Positions 51,696 to 64,000 of a stretch of DNA of 64,000 bases are shown one piece after another. The notes under the pieces were generated by a model. The model had not been told where the DNA came from. It searched no databases and was given only the letters and a program-made list of their open reading frames with translations. Every line of letters begins with the position of its first letter. Position 1 is the stretch's first letter. The DNA is from Pelecanus crispus (lineage: Eukaryota; Chordata; Aves; Pelecaniformes; Pelecanidae). Made by a program: the position numbers and the translations under genes. The stretch covers positions 45,360,221 to 45,424,220 of the forward strand of contig NC_134643.1 of NCBI RefSeq assembly GCF_030463565.1, written 5' to 3'.

Positions 51696-53183
51696 GCTCT
51701 GCTCGTCTGAGTTTTCCATCTGCATTCTTCTCTCAGCTTAGTAAGTTTAAGTGAACATATACCTAACATCTGACAGCTTCAAAGGATTTAATTCTGCCCT
51801 CTAATATTGTTAGCTAGGGATTTGCCTATCTGAACTTTTACATACAAAGGATTGTAGTGGCCTGATTTTTAGCTTTAAGACAGTCAGCAATGACTGACAA
51901 GGCGATCTGACTCTGATGTACGTGAACAGATTCAAGTAGTTTCATCTAATACATTAAGATACATGTTCACTGTATATGAAAACTGAAATGCCATATCAGT
52001 ATATCAGTCACAACTCGTGGTGAGGTCTCAGAAACATCCTGGTTGTCCCATTAGCCACAGACAAGTGGTTCAACTCTCTTTTTAAGCTTGGATGGAGAAA
52101 GAGACACACGTAGGTGACTGGGTCAAAATTTTTCCTGTCTGTAGATACAACTCTTGCCAATAACGTAAGAACTCTGGGCTCCAAGCTCCCTCAGTTCTTA
52201 TTTTTTAAACAGCTTCTTTTTTAGGAAAACGCTGAAGCCTTGAGGTTACAAAGAAATTTCTGGATCTCGGATGCTTGTTTTCTACTCTAGACACCAAAGG
52301 GATGCAACATATGCATGGTACACCCTCAAATTTCCTAAGACCTTTTCATATAGTAAATGCAAATATAAGCTGTAAAGCAATTTATATACATAGACTTGTA
52401 CATTTACCTCAACAGGTGACTTCTAATAGTTTGGCAGTACTATTCAGAAAAGCCAGTTCTTCAGAAAAAGAAAGCTAGGAAAGCAAACAAATGCTCAGGG
52501 ACAAAGTACATGGCAAATACTCTCATTTGCTACAAATGACAGCTGTTAAAACTAAAAAACCAATTACCTAACCCTTTGAAATAGATCTTTCTACAGCAAG
52601 TATTAGTGGTTTTTATTTTTGTATTTAAAACTAACTATGAAACAAAGTTAAAAATACGCATCTGATGCATAAAAACAGTTTCCTCTGATAACCAAATTAA
52701 TACTGCAGATTTGGTAAATAGTGACTTTTATTATTTTGGAATCTCTAATGTAAATGCAAACCAATCATTCTTTAAGGTGATGATGCAAGCACCAGGGAAA
52801 TACTATTTATCTTTGTTCTCATGTTATGAAATTTATTTTGTGTGTGTTATTTATCCAAAAGTTGCTGGGAACAGGAAAATATGCAGTTATACTATAAACA
52901 GCATTATGTGTCTATTAATCAAAAATGAATCTAAGCTTTCAAACTATTCAAAAGCTCTTAAAATGAGGTAAACGTCTTATAATTTCAGGTCTTGTCTCTT
53001 CCACCACTTTTGGAGAAGAGAAGGTTGGCAGAAAATGAAGAATGGGAAGGAGAAAGGAGGAAGATTCCTGTTCTGCAAAGAATTAACCTAAAAGCAGATA
53101 ATTAGGCATGTATATAAATACTAATTTACAAATCTTCCTTATATTCTTTAGTATTTTTAAACTTTGAGTTTTAACTCATGTTT

Positions 53184-53248
53184 AAAATATCTAGTAATTA
53201 CTATAAATTATTAGTAAATTATAAAATTATCTAGTAATTACTATAAAA
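53184..53248. repeat. AT-rich direct repeat, 39-bp spacing
   Basis: The 18-base core ATCTAGTAATTACTATAAA-like block occurs twice, about 39 bp apart, separated by TTATTAGTAAATTATA. It is a small local duplication. Confidence 0.8.
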
Positions 53249-56200
53249 TTCAATGATTCATCAAAATAACTGTTTATGAGCAATGAAGAGATCAGTTTAT
53301 TTGAATGTCTCCCTTTAAATAAAGGTATTCTCTTTACTGCCTGTGGAAATCCTGAATGGAAAAGCAATCAATTCAAAATACAGCTTTAAAATTACTTTTA
53401 CTTCTTGCACATGATCTCTGGCAGCTTGCATTGCTTTTTAACAGTGTATACTGCTGCTAATAAATTATATAATCAAGTAGTCTTGCTCTTGCTCCATCTC
53501 AAGTGGGAGTTCAAGAACACTGCAGACTGACATACGCCAGCATTGCTCCAGAAAACTGGTCATGCTCCCTTTTCCTCATGTCTACAAAAGTGTTTGTGCA
53601 GCCACGTATTAATGCATAACAGGATGTGATCTAAGTGAAAATAACCAAGGAAAAAGCAAAGATTCATCTCATTCTACATAAGCTCCTTCATGTGATTCAC
53701 CACACAGCCTAACACACACACACACCTGCTGCACAAGAGAAGGAAAATGTGTAAGGGCAGAAAAGGCAGCTGAGACTACTTCCACTAATGAAACCATTTA
53801 CTGCCAGTTAAACTTCTGTCAAACTAGGATGTAAGCAACTTTGCTAACTCCCCTCTCTGCGCCTGGCTCATCTTGGTACTTCATCTGGCCAATACAGAGA
53901 CATAAACAAGCTGGTCATCAGGCTTTAAATAAATAAGAGTTGTCTGTGTTTACAAGTGTCTGACAAAGATTTCCAGATGTTAAACCAACCCCACTATTAT
54001 AAATCCACTAGTTAAAGTGCACTAACAAACACTGATTTTAAACATGTACAAACTCTGGAGTCAGCTGGACTATGAAAATGGTTCACTGGAATCCCCTGAA
54101 AGACTACTTAAAAGTTTCGCAAATGAGTAAAGCAAATTGCCTGGATCAAATCAGGCTGCTAGGGTACACTGGTATATACACTGGCATGTAGAATACGTGC
54201 AGTATTTTTTGAATTTGACTATACACTGGTGTAAATTATAACTACATAATGATATTCCTGTAACATGCAAGGTTAAATTTTGACTGAAATTAGGCCATCA
54301 AAACAATTTATTTTTTCATATGTAATCCAAATATGGGCTTCCTACAAAGTTTCCTATATGTTCTTCAAGATGTGAGCAGATACAACTTCACTACATGGAG
54401 GAACGAGGTCTATTGCTGGGGTTTCTTGCCTTTTTACGTGTCAAGGAACAAGTAGATTCTACCTCCATCCAGCCAATCAAGTTAATTCCAATCTCCTTCA
54501 TGAGTCACATCTTGATTAACTACATCTACTTTCTTCTTACATTCAGTACAACTTTACATTGCCATTTCCAAGGAAATGGCAGTTACCTATCTTCTGCAAT
54601 GCAGACAAAATTTCATTCAGATATTAAAGTGAGATAACATTTGAATGCTTGACAACTGAAAGGCTTTGAAATTCGCCAAGAGAAAAGCATCTCTCAGGAG
54701 CCACAGAGTCATGGAGGCACCATTTACCTTCCATTCCTGATTATAAACCATTTGAAAATTTCTAGAGATGCTTTTCATGGAATGTAACACCAATTCAACC
54801 TTGGATGGAAATGCTTTTACTGCTGGTGGGCAGGGTGTGGAAATCTCCACTGCAACCATTCTTTCCAGAAGCACTCTAAGGTGCTTCCAAGCTTCTTAAA
54901 GCAGCAATTATATCACTCAACTGCTTGCACCCCTGGCAGCTGTGCACTTTCTAGGTCTCTACTTGGAGAAAATACTGGTACATACAAAACCATCCCAGGC
55001 TCCCTCCCCTGCCAAGATTTTACACCTATTTCCACGATTCATTATGTTTTATTTTTTCCTGGTGTGGATTTCCTAGAGATGACCTTAAACACTCTTTACT
55101 CACCCAATAAATCTCTTTTATAAGCAGTCATTCTAAAAATGAGCTTTTATTTCTAAAACTGTTAGGAAAGCATGAAGTTATCACCACCTATTAACCAGTT
55201 GCAAAATAAACTGAAAAAAGAACCTGGTAAGATTAAACAAAACCAAAAGCTGACCTACTGTTCTTAAATAGCCTGACAAAATTTTTTCTATTTTGATCTT
55301 CCTTTGATTTGTAATCTGTCAAGTTGGAACCAACTCATTTTAAAAGAGCCTTGTTTAATTTACATCCAACTGATCCTTTTAAAAAATGCCATAATGAATA
55401 ACACATCACAGAATAAAACTTTGAGCAGGAAAAAGACATTCCTGTATTCTGGAGATTAAAATTCAGTTGTCAGAACTATTTTGATATGGTGGCACCCAGA
55501 TACCTAGTTCCAGATCAGCAATACAGAACAACCTCTTCTGTGTGAAGCAGATGATGTAGACATGCAAGACCTAAAAAAATGTCCTAGGGGAAAAGGAAGA
55601 TACAGTTTTTCTTTACCTGTGCTAAACAGAGGAAATTTAAGGTTAATATACCCTCTGGTCACGTATTTCTGAAATACCGTCTGATTGATTTAGGTAGCTA
55701 TTTATAGAAGTGGAAAGGCAATGGCATTACAGTCTATACAAGGATGATGCTTTCTTTGAGAAGGAAGCCATTAGAGAAAATACAAAGGTAAGTTCAGTAA
55801 GTAAATTAATCTGTTAGAGCATCTGCCTATACTTTTTATGGAGAGAGAGACAGACCAACCAAACAGGAAGATCCAAAGAGAAGACACATCTTCAGATGCA
55901 GAGTAACCTCAAAATAAATTAGGACAGCATCACAAGTTACCAGTTCCCTAGACCGACTTTGAATTTCCCAGGCCCTTTCAGTGCAGCCCATATGAAATCC
56001 ATACATCTCAAACAGGTTCCAGGCAGTCTCTTCTACCTCTCGACTATCCAGCCCTCTGGGGAGAAAAGCTATTCAGTTTCTTTTTCCAAAAGGGAAATCT
56101 GAAAACATGTCATTCTCTGTAATGTGTGTGTGTTTCTGGACTATGGATGAATGATTTCCCAGGTGAAAACACTGCAGTTCTCTTTACCTGACAGAGCAGA

Positions 56201-57067
56201 GCCTCAATGAAGTATGCGCATCCAAGATACACATGTGCAGACCCTGTTCATGTGCTGGTTTTGCTTTTCCAGAAATCAGGAACAATGAAGACAACCACGC
56301 AAAGAACGCCTCTTCCCAATATCTGCCAGGATCCAAGGGTACCTATGAGCTCTGGCTCAGCACCGGCCTTGTCTGGCTCCTGCAGAGTGACTCAAACGTT
56401 CTTACACGCAGCCTGCCTGGGCACCACACCCCGCAGACACAGGCATGCCCCTTTCTGAGCCCAGCCGAGTGGGAAGCATGGTTCAAAGGCGCTCGAGTGC
56501 CTTGAAGAAGTGCCAGCCAGGCTGCAGCATGGGCAGCAACATCGAAGTCTGCTGCACAGATGCTCATTCTATCCTGACCTACCGAAATATAGCTGCACCA
56601 CGTTCCCAGAAGTATTCCGAAGTACACACGTTATCTGTCCCTAATTATTTCACAGGATAAAGTCCAGCTATTCCAACTATTCGTTACCTGTCCAATTGTG
56701 AAGAAAAAATCAAATATTTTGGTACACCGATTAAACTGTGCCACAACTTTAGGTCAGACTTACTTCATACCACATTAATATAATTCTAAAATCTTAACAT
56801 AAGGTTTTTCATCTGCTCTTACATAATTCCATAGTTGCAAAGGTATGGCTGTTTTGTATGAAGAAAATTAGAATATGTAAGTTCATGGTGGTTCTCTGCC
56901 TAAAAATCAATATGAACTAAATCTAATGCCTAAACTTTTGGGCTACTTCCTGGCCAATATGGTTTACAAACCTATTTGTATTTTTATATAAACAAATGGA
57001 GGACTTTAAAGTTTATTAGTTCTTATAATCCACTAGTATCTCTTAATCAGCTTTAAAATTTAATAAC

Positions 57068-57100
57068 ACAGAATCACAGAATGGTTAAGGTTGGGAGGGA
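57068..57100 (-). mobile_element. CR1 LINE 3' end remnant, minus strand
   Basis: CAGAATCACAGAATGGTTAA followed by GGTTGGGAGGGAC is the reverse complement of the usual CR1 end (TCCCAACC...ATTCTGTGATTCTG). Only ~33 bp can be recognised. It is the only CR1 remnant found in the same direction as PAWR. Confidence 0.7.
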
Positions 57101-60100
57101 CATTATATTACATACTTACATGTAAGTATTTTTATAAAATAGCTTCTCCTGTTAGATTGTAGCATATCGTTTTCTTGTTGATTGTCAGTCATGTGATTTA
57201 AGACTATAGCCTGTTTAGAATGTCCTAGGTTTCAAAATTATTACCTATAACTTGTAAAGCAAAATAAACCAAATTATTAATTACAGATGAAAATTTGCTC
57301 AGAAAAAGGAGACACCAACATGAGACAAAATGAAAGAAATACAGTGAAAATATTATTTCTACCTAGTGGATCAGCCTGTTTAGTGAGCTAAACCCCAAAG
57401 GAGTGGGGAAAAAGGGAAAAAAAAAACCCTGAACAAAACAGACTGGAAAAATTTCAGTCAGGGAAAAGTTAAGTGACCTTACTTCCGTTCACTCACTTAA
57501 GTGAACCTTGTTTTTTTACAGCCTCATCTACTACCTTTAATTAATATGTAATTAATAAGGACTTCAAACAAGAACTAACATAGACATGCTAAAACACCTG
57601 GGTGCTAGTGATATGCATTATTCCTGTGAAATGAAAGAAATTATGACTCATCTCCCTGTACATAGAGCCAGGAGGCCATGGAAAAACACTGCAAGAACAT
57701 CTAGGGAATCAAATCGGACATCTAACAGGAAGGTAAGCATCCTCAATTCCTACTTACAAAGAAATCTATCAAGGACATTAGGCACCAGAAAAAAAATTAA
57801 AGAAATACCTGCAGGTAAAATGAGCAACTCCCAGGGAAGTCGAGTGTCATCAAGAAGAAAACAGCCCCCAAAAATAAGGAAACCAGAAATACTCACTAAA
57901 ATATATGAACAGAGTTTTTTGTGTATTCATTATTCTCCACTTTTATACCCAAGCAATATTCAACACCAATGAGCCAGAACAAGAGTTCAGGACAAGCAGT
58001 TAGGCACTCAGCACAAAAGCTTCGAAGGAGCTGATTAGATCAGGCTGACAAAACCTGACTAGATCTCAGGTGACCCACTGACAGAGCGAAGCTGGAAAAA
58101 TGATCAGAAAGACAGTTATTATATCCAACATACGACCTTCATGGATCAGTGCTGCAGAGCTGTAAATTGAAAACGTAGGCTTCCTAAAATTCCCTTAAAA
58201 GAAAGGGAACTTGGAAATACTTGCACAAAGCTCCCAAATTCAATGTGTCAGTCATACATTAAAAAAATAAAGAATCAACACCATTGCCAGAAACCTGAAG
58301 AACACCTCCAACACATAAGGAAAAAGTAAAGGATGGAAAACACATGACTTGATGCTGAAACAGGAGAGCATTTTGAAAAAGACAAGAGTTCAGATGGGCA
58401 TAAACCTTAACGGCTCAGAAAAATTGACAGTAGTGTGAGGATTTTGAGTCACAGAAGAGCTACGTCACGATATGAAACCCACAGCAGAGACGACGATAGT
58501 GTTAACACAAACAGAATTTGCTGAAGTACTTTACGGCAAGTGTAACTATAAAATCCTGCACAGAGCTATGTGCATAGCCCCTTCAAAACACACCAGCCTG
58601 TGCCCAGACATATAAACAGACAAAACAGAAATTTCTAAAAATTATTTTTAATGGGATTTGTGTCACTCTTTACAGAGCATTGTAAGTTTTTCAACCCCAC
58701 CCTAGAGAGCCGAGCTGCTTGTTGACTTGTCTACACGGTGGTTTGCACACTATGTACTAGAAACATAACTAGTGATAAAAGCAGCTTCTTCACTGGAACC
58801 AGTTTAAAACAGTGAACCCTCCTGCCCACCTCTACTAGGTGCTAGTTCCAAGAAAAGGAAAGAGAAGGCCTTGCTGGTGAGTTTACCAACAGAATGGGCC
58901 TGACAGCTTCCACTAACAAAGAGTAAGTGGAGGCAGACAAGCCAGAGACTACTCTATGGCTCCAAAGCCAAGTGACAGGGTCACCACATCCACAATCCAA
59001 AGTACCTGACTGTGGGTCTCCTCCACATCCCATGTGGTGTCCCTAAGAAATAATAATCTGTAGGTTCCCCCCAGTTAAAAGCATCTGAAATAATGTGAGG
59101 GCTGAACTACAGCCCAAAGCAGTGTTTTCACAGCATGAAACCTAGGTTTGTGTTGCACACCCCAGTGTGTTGAGTAAGGGCACGCAGCTGTTCCTGAGCT
59201 AGCAAAGGCTAGTAATGTCCTCGTAGCACTACACAGGCAGCCAAACCTGGTGCTGTGGTGTCCATACTACATGCAAGGACTGGTTCCCGGCACATTATTC
59301 CTCAAATAGTCCCCAGGTATGATACAGGAGAGCACTAGGTAGCATGAACCAAACCCATGCCAGAAAACCTTGCTAATAATTAAGCCATAGGCTCTATCAG
59401 CAGTGCAGTGGTTGAGCTCACACCCAAGTCTTACTCTTTCTAGCAGCACAAATTCAGTCAGACTGTCTCCACCAAACAACTCTCAACTTCATATTCCTCC
59501 TCCCTCCTAAACCATCAGATTAATTACACTAGACTACAAGGATGTGGAGAAGCAGGCTCCTCCTCCATCCTCACACCACTATGGAACTGGAATGTAGCTT
59601 CTAAATACCAAAGCGCATCTGAGTAACTACCACTATGTTATTCTCTAACTTGGTATAAATAACACATATGTATGATCCACATTATAAAAATGTTTGACAA
59701 ATATTGCTGTGTACATTTCTGTAGAGCTGCGTAAGTTTTTGTTCATCTTTCTGCAAGAGTGAGTAAGCTTTCTCCCCTCTCCACCTTGGACAAACACATT
59801 CAGCAGGGATCCCCTTGGTCCATGCAGGTTCTTGCAGAACAATGTCCTCCTCCTCTATGCACACACCTCAAATACTTACAATTTCATTATCTAGACTTCA
59901 GACTTGTTCCTGTCATGAAAACAGTATTAAGTAAAATTCTGTCTCTATAATAGAATAGCAGAAAAGTGCAGGAATCGGGAGTATTACTGTATCTTACAGA
60001 AGCTTTTGGCATCAGCCAGGCTGTGTCATTTATTTGTACAAGCAGATATACTAGGAAGTCCTTCCTTTTTTCAATGAATTTGTATTTACCACAGGACTCT

Positions 60101-63100
60101 TCTTCCCACAGAAACCTCAGCTACAGTGTATCATTATACTCCATGGGATCACATTTTTTTCCCCCAAGAAATTAAGAGAAGACTGGGAGGAGATACCTGC
60201 TTAGACATCATCATTTTTGACAGCTGAACAGAATTTCCATATTGACTCTTTCAGAGATAAAACAATCTTTTCAAACCGGCATTCAGTTAGCTGAGATAAA
60301 AAGTGATGCCAGTCCAAAAAACGAAACCATGTGGGAAAGAAAATTAATTCCTTCACAAGGCCCCTGCTGACTGCTCAAAACAGCTGGGAATTTGAGAAAC
60401 TGCTTCCTATTCCTTCTGGCTGTATAAAAGCTCCAAAAGGGCGTAACACCAGCTAATGCACCAGCTTATGCAATTCTGGAGCACAGCTTCAGGAACTCAA
60501 CTGTGAAAGAAAGCAACAGTGCAACAATGAAACAAACACCTGCTCATAGAGGCTGACTACATAGAAGCAACATCTGTAGATAAGACAGAAGAAAAGTAAA
60601 CAAAGAAAAAAAAACCTTAATGGAAGGATCACAACCAAACTTAAGAGATACTGCAAGAAAGAAATCATAATGTACACACTTCACTTCCCACTTGGTCAGC
60701 ACAAGGATTTTAGAAGTACCTGAAGAGCAGGCTGTGCAACCCCTGCTGTTCCTAGGCACAACTGTGACTCTAAAGTAGGAGTAAGAAGCCTCCACACCGC
60801 CTTGCCTTCCCAGATCCAGGCTCGATTCAGTTTTAGTTTTCATGCAGGGCCTGTGATGAATAGTTGTACATGTGCATAGGCACACAAAACCAAGTATTCA
60901 ATTATAAGAGACTTCATGAGTACATTTAACTTTATTTACTTGGAGTGAAATGCATTCCTGAAACAAAATTTTAAGCTTAAACCACTTATCCACTAAATTA
61001 AACTTTACTGAACACAGATGTTAGAAATGTTCATCATTTTGTATTTCTTTCTAAGAAAAGAAAAGTTTGCTTGTCAAAGGTAATCAAATTTATGCTGACA
61101 ACGATCAGGCACTGAACACATATGATGCCTTCCACAAACAAACGGAAAGATTTCTCTTTTTGATCAGTTGTTATGAAGACAAATGTTGGTAACCATGCAC
61201 TAGAATTTCTCTAAGAGAGCAGCAGTCAGACGACTCAAAGTCGGGATGCCCAACCTCCAGCCTCAAGGCTGCATGTTGCTGGCCAGAACAACTTCACCTG
61301 GCTCATAGCCAGTTTACAGCCACGCGCTTCCCCTTCAGTCTCACGTTAGTAACTGCTGGTTCTCAGCTTCCTGATTTCTTAGGGGCAAAGGGGACCGCGG
61401 TTTCCCTTGTAAGCGCTTTCTGAAAGCGGCAGTATTAGGCAGTGCACGCGCAATATAGCTGAATTGGATTTGCTGAGCACGTGCAGATCCTTTGGGAATG
61501 TAAAACCCACTGAACATGCATGGATCAGCAGCACTACACCCAGGCACACATATACTAGATTTGCTCACATGAAAGGAGAGGAGGATGATTTTGGCAGAGA
61601 AACCTATGCTGCTACAACAATGTATATTAGCATAGCCCATTCAGCTAAGAAATCCAGGGTGACTGTTTCAAAACAGTTTCTATTTAAAAAACAAACAAAC
61701 AAAAAAACCACACACACAATTCAACTAAAAATTGGGAATCTCGTTTTTGCAAAACAATTCATTCAGTGTCTTTAAAGCCTCCAGTCATACAGGACGACCG
61801 CCATGCAACATTGTTACTCAAACTCAGAGAAGTTAGCTTGAGGATTAATTAAAAAGTTACTAACATGGGGTGGGGTTTCTTTTTCCAGTCTCCAATAATA
61901 CAGACAAAAAGCATTTAAAGAAAATGAAGACTGCAAAAGTCAACCAGTTCAGAATGTTGTTGACTTGCGCGACTTTCATTCAAATTCTTACAACTACATG
62001 CATCGTGATACTGCCTTTCCTGACATCGTCACACGATGTATTTTTCGACAAGATCTCTTACATGGAACACAAAGAAGAGTACTCAGTGAGTAGCATTCAG
62101 TATTTTATGTTTGCTTGTTTTTCAGAAAGGGGCCACCATGCCTTATTTACTGCTATTCACATATTCAAACTGCCCTGAATACATGCCCATATTGCTAGAA
62201 ACTATTTGAGTGATGGCCTGATCATATGCAAACATGGAAAGTGTTCCTGTTTTCCTTATACAGATCGCAGGAATAATCTGGGTCTCCCAAGCCAGGTCAA
62301 GCATGGAAGTTAAACATTTGAAGCACGTGGTTCATGTCATGAGCTCCACGGTGCAGCAAACTCCCTGCAACTGATGTTGCTTACTTTAAAAATACTGTAC
62401 ACAAGACCTACTTTAGATGCAAATATATTTATTGAATTTGAAAAAACTTTTTAACCCCTTTTTATGGGATCCTTTTTAGACATACAATAAAATTTCCCCA
62501 TGAGCCTTTCTGTTGCATTTGCTATTATTGCTTAAGTGCTTTGTGAATACTGACAACTGTTTTCACACCACCTCTGTGAGATGGATCATGTTAATCAGCA
62601 AATAGAAAACCCAAGATCAGTATTATCTGGTAACTTCACCATCACATATCCGAGTCTTACTATCTGATTTTGCAGAATTACATACAACTTCATACCCTCA
62701 AACACAGCTCCTCCTAATTTACCTATTTCTGTAGTCACATTTTATTTACTTTCTTTTTAAAACAATACCAATATTATAATCACATTATGTAAAATAATAC
62801 CTGGCCTAACATCTGAAGAAATATAGCATAAAAAAATAAAACATGTCTTAATACATTTAGGCATGCCCTGTACCAGAACTGAATTTTTTCTATGGACAGA
62901 AATTAACACAGAGACATCATGACAATAGACTAATAAAAGATTAATTATTACTCTTGAATGCATGCACATAGCTCTTCTTTGCAAGAGCTACATGAAACCT
63001 AGATGCAAAAGATCTTTGAAAAGTTGTGGTCAGGTACGAATAGATATGCATATCATTACCACACACCTTGGATAATTAAAGTAATTGCAAAATGATGCCG

Positions 63101-64000
63101 TATGACATTACACTGCTGTGCAAAATAAAAAGCCAGGAAATGCAAAATAGACAAGTATAAACCAGAATATGAGAGGAGAAGCTTATTTGGCAGCATATTC
63201 TTGGCATAAGATTCAAGTACAAGACTCTGGGGAAGCTTGTGTCAAGCAGGTTTTAGGCTCTGTTTCCTAATGGAGATGCACATAATACTTCAGTTCCCTG
63301 CTTTCTTTGCAGTTTGTCACACAGGTAAGAAGTCACCAGAGACTTTTACTCCCTAACTTCATTTTATTTACTGCTTTCACTATAGCTTACAAGGTGCCTC
63401 CATTAAACATTTACAGCTTTGTAACACCGGTGTACATCACTGTTTCACAAAATTTCAACATGTTGGGTCACACCTACAGTAAAGGATGGTGTTTAAGCAA
63501 TGAGAATTGCTTCTGTGGGAATATCTTTGAACCACATTCCTTTTAGAAATTGCCTGCAATGTTCTGCTGAAACATTAAGCTTTTTTAGAACAAAAGGTTA
63601 AAAAAGATCAGATGTGGTTTTCCTTCAATTTTCATAGCCTCTTGGATGACTTACAACTAAATGCACAAGTCATAACTAAATGGTCATGATAATAAATCAA
63701 GTGCAGATGACTTCACCAGCCATCTAACCTGTTCACTACTGAAGTTAACAACGATGAACCCAATCTGCTGTGGTACAATTTTATAATTATACCATTAGAT
63801 GAATGCTGATTATGTAGATGTTTCATCCTATCCTCACCTCCAGTCAACTAGAAGGATTCTTTCACAGGTACTGGGTAATTTCTACACTAAACAGAATGAT
63901 TATCCAAGCATCTATCACAAGCTAATCTCTTGCAGAGAACAAAAACCTGCATTGCTGCTACAGAGAGGAGTGAGAGCAATCCAAGTCATGGCAATACTAC

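Larger units (their letters stand above)
48283..64000 (-). other. PAWR: Probable upstream PAWR intron (partial)
   Basis: No exon matching the human segment just upstream of the 35-nt exon could be found here, so the stretch to the end of the window is best read as one long intron. It contains a degraded CR1 at 50360-51695, a 39-bp-spaced AT-rich duplication at 53184-53248 and a minus-strand CR1 tail at 57068-57100. There is no CpG island or promoter-like GC-rich block, so the PAWR transcription start should be outside the window. A small exon could have been missed by eye. Confidence 0.6.

Noticed and set aside
48283..64000. Upstream PAWR exon encoding the end of the SAC-linker region
   Set aside because: I looked for minus-strand sequence equivalent to the human segment before the 35-nt exon and found no convincing match with proper splice sites.

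Overview
The window is vertebrate nuclear DNA, and almost certainly from a bird. It is AT-rich and gene-poor. It carries several 5'-truncated CR1 LINEs with the avian 3' end (short TGATTCTA repeats), one solo LTR whose ends match a family I know as common in Neoaves, and a second probable long LTR. Neoaves is an inference from that LTR family; the species cannot be read from the sequence.

One protein-coding gene is recognisable: the 3' half of PAWR (Par-4, prostate apoptosis response 4), on the minus strand. Four consecutive coding exons are present, at 48248-48282, 38282-38429, 36784-36888 and 29402-29488 (the last includes the stop). All have AG acceptors, GT donors and compatible phases. 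Together they encode the C-terminal 124 residues, namely the linker plus the coiled coil/leucine zipper that binds atypical PKC, WT1 and ZIP kinase. The 5' coding exons (N-terminus and SAC domain) and the promoter were not found and should lie beyond 64000.

Layout. 1-28.7 kb is probably intergenic, downstream of PAWR. It has no recognisable gene, a ~208-bp (TTTCC)n array at 3.5 kb, CR1 copies at 6.0-7.1 kb and 11.5 kb, a GC-rich nested inverted repeat at 11.2 kb, and a complete 565-bp ERVL-type solo LTR at 20.0-20.6 kb with perfect 5-bp target duplications. 28.7-29.4 kb is the probable PAWR 3' UTR. 29.4-48.3 kb holds PAWR exons and introns, with CR1 copies at 30.4, 39.5, 45.5 and 47.2 kb and the probable long LTR at 31.7-33.1 kb, which contains a ~230-bp internal duplication. 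48.3-64 kb is most likely the next PAWR intron upstream; it holds an older CR1 at 50.4-51.7 kb and a CR1 tail on the minus strand at 57.1 kb.

No prokaryotic-type system, CRISPR array, rRNA or tRNA was seen. The most interesting points are two CR1 copies that share the same loss of a reverse-transcriptase catalytic aspartate, the nested GC-rich inverted repeat, and the long LTR-like element.
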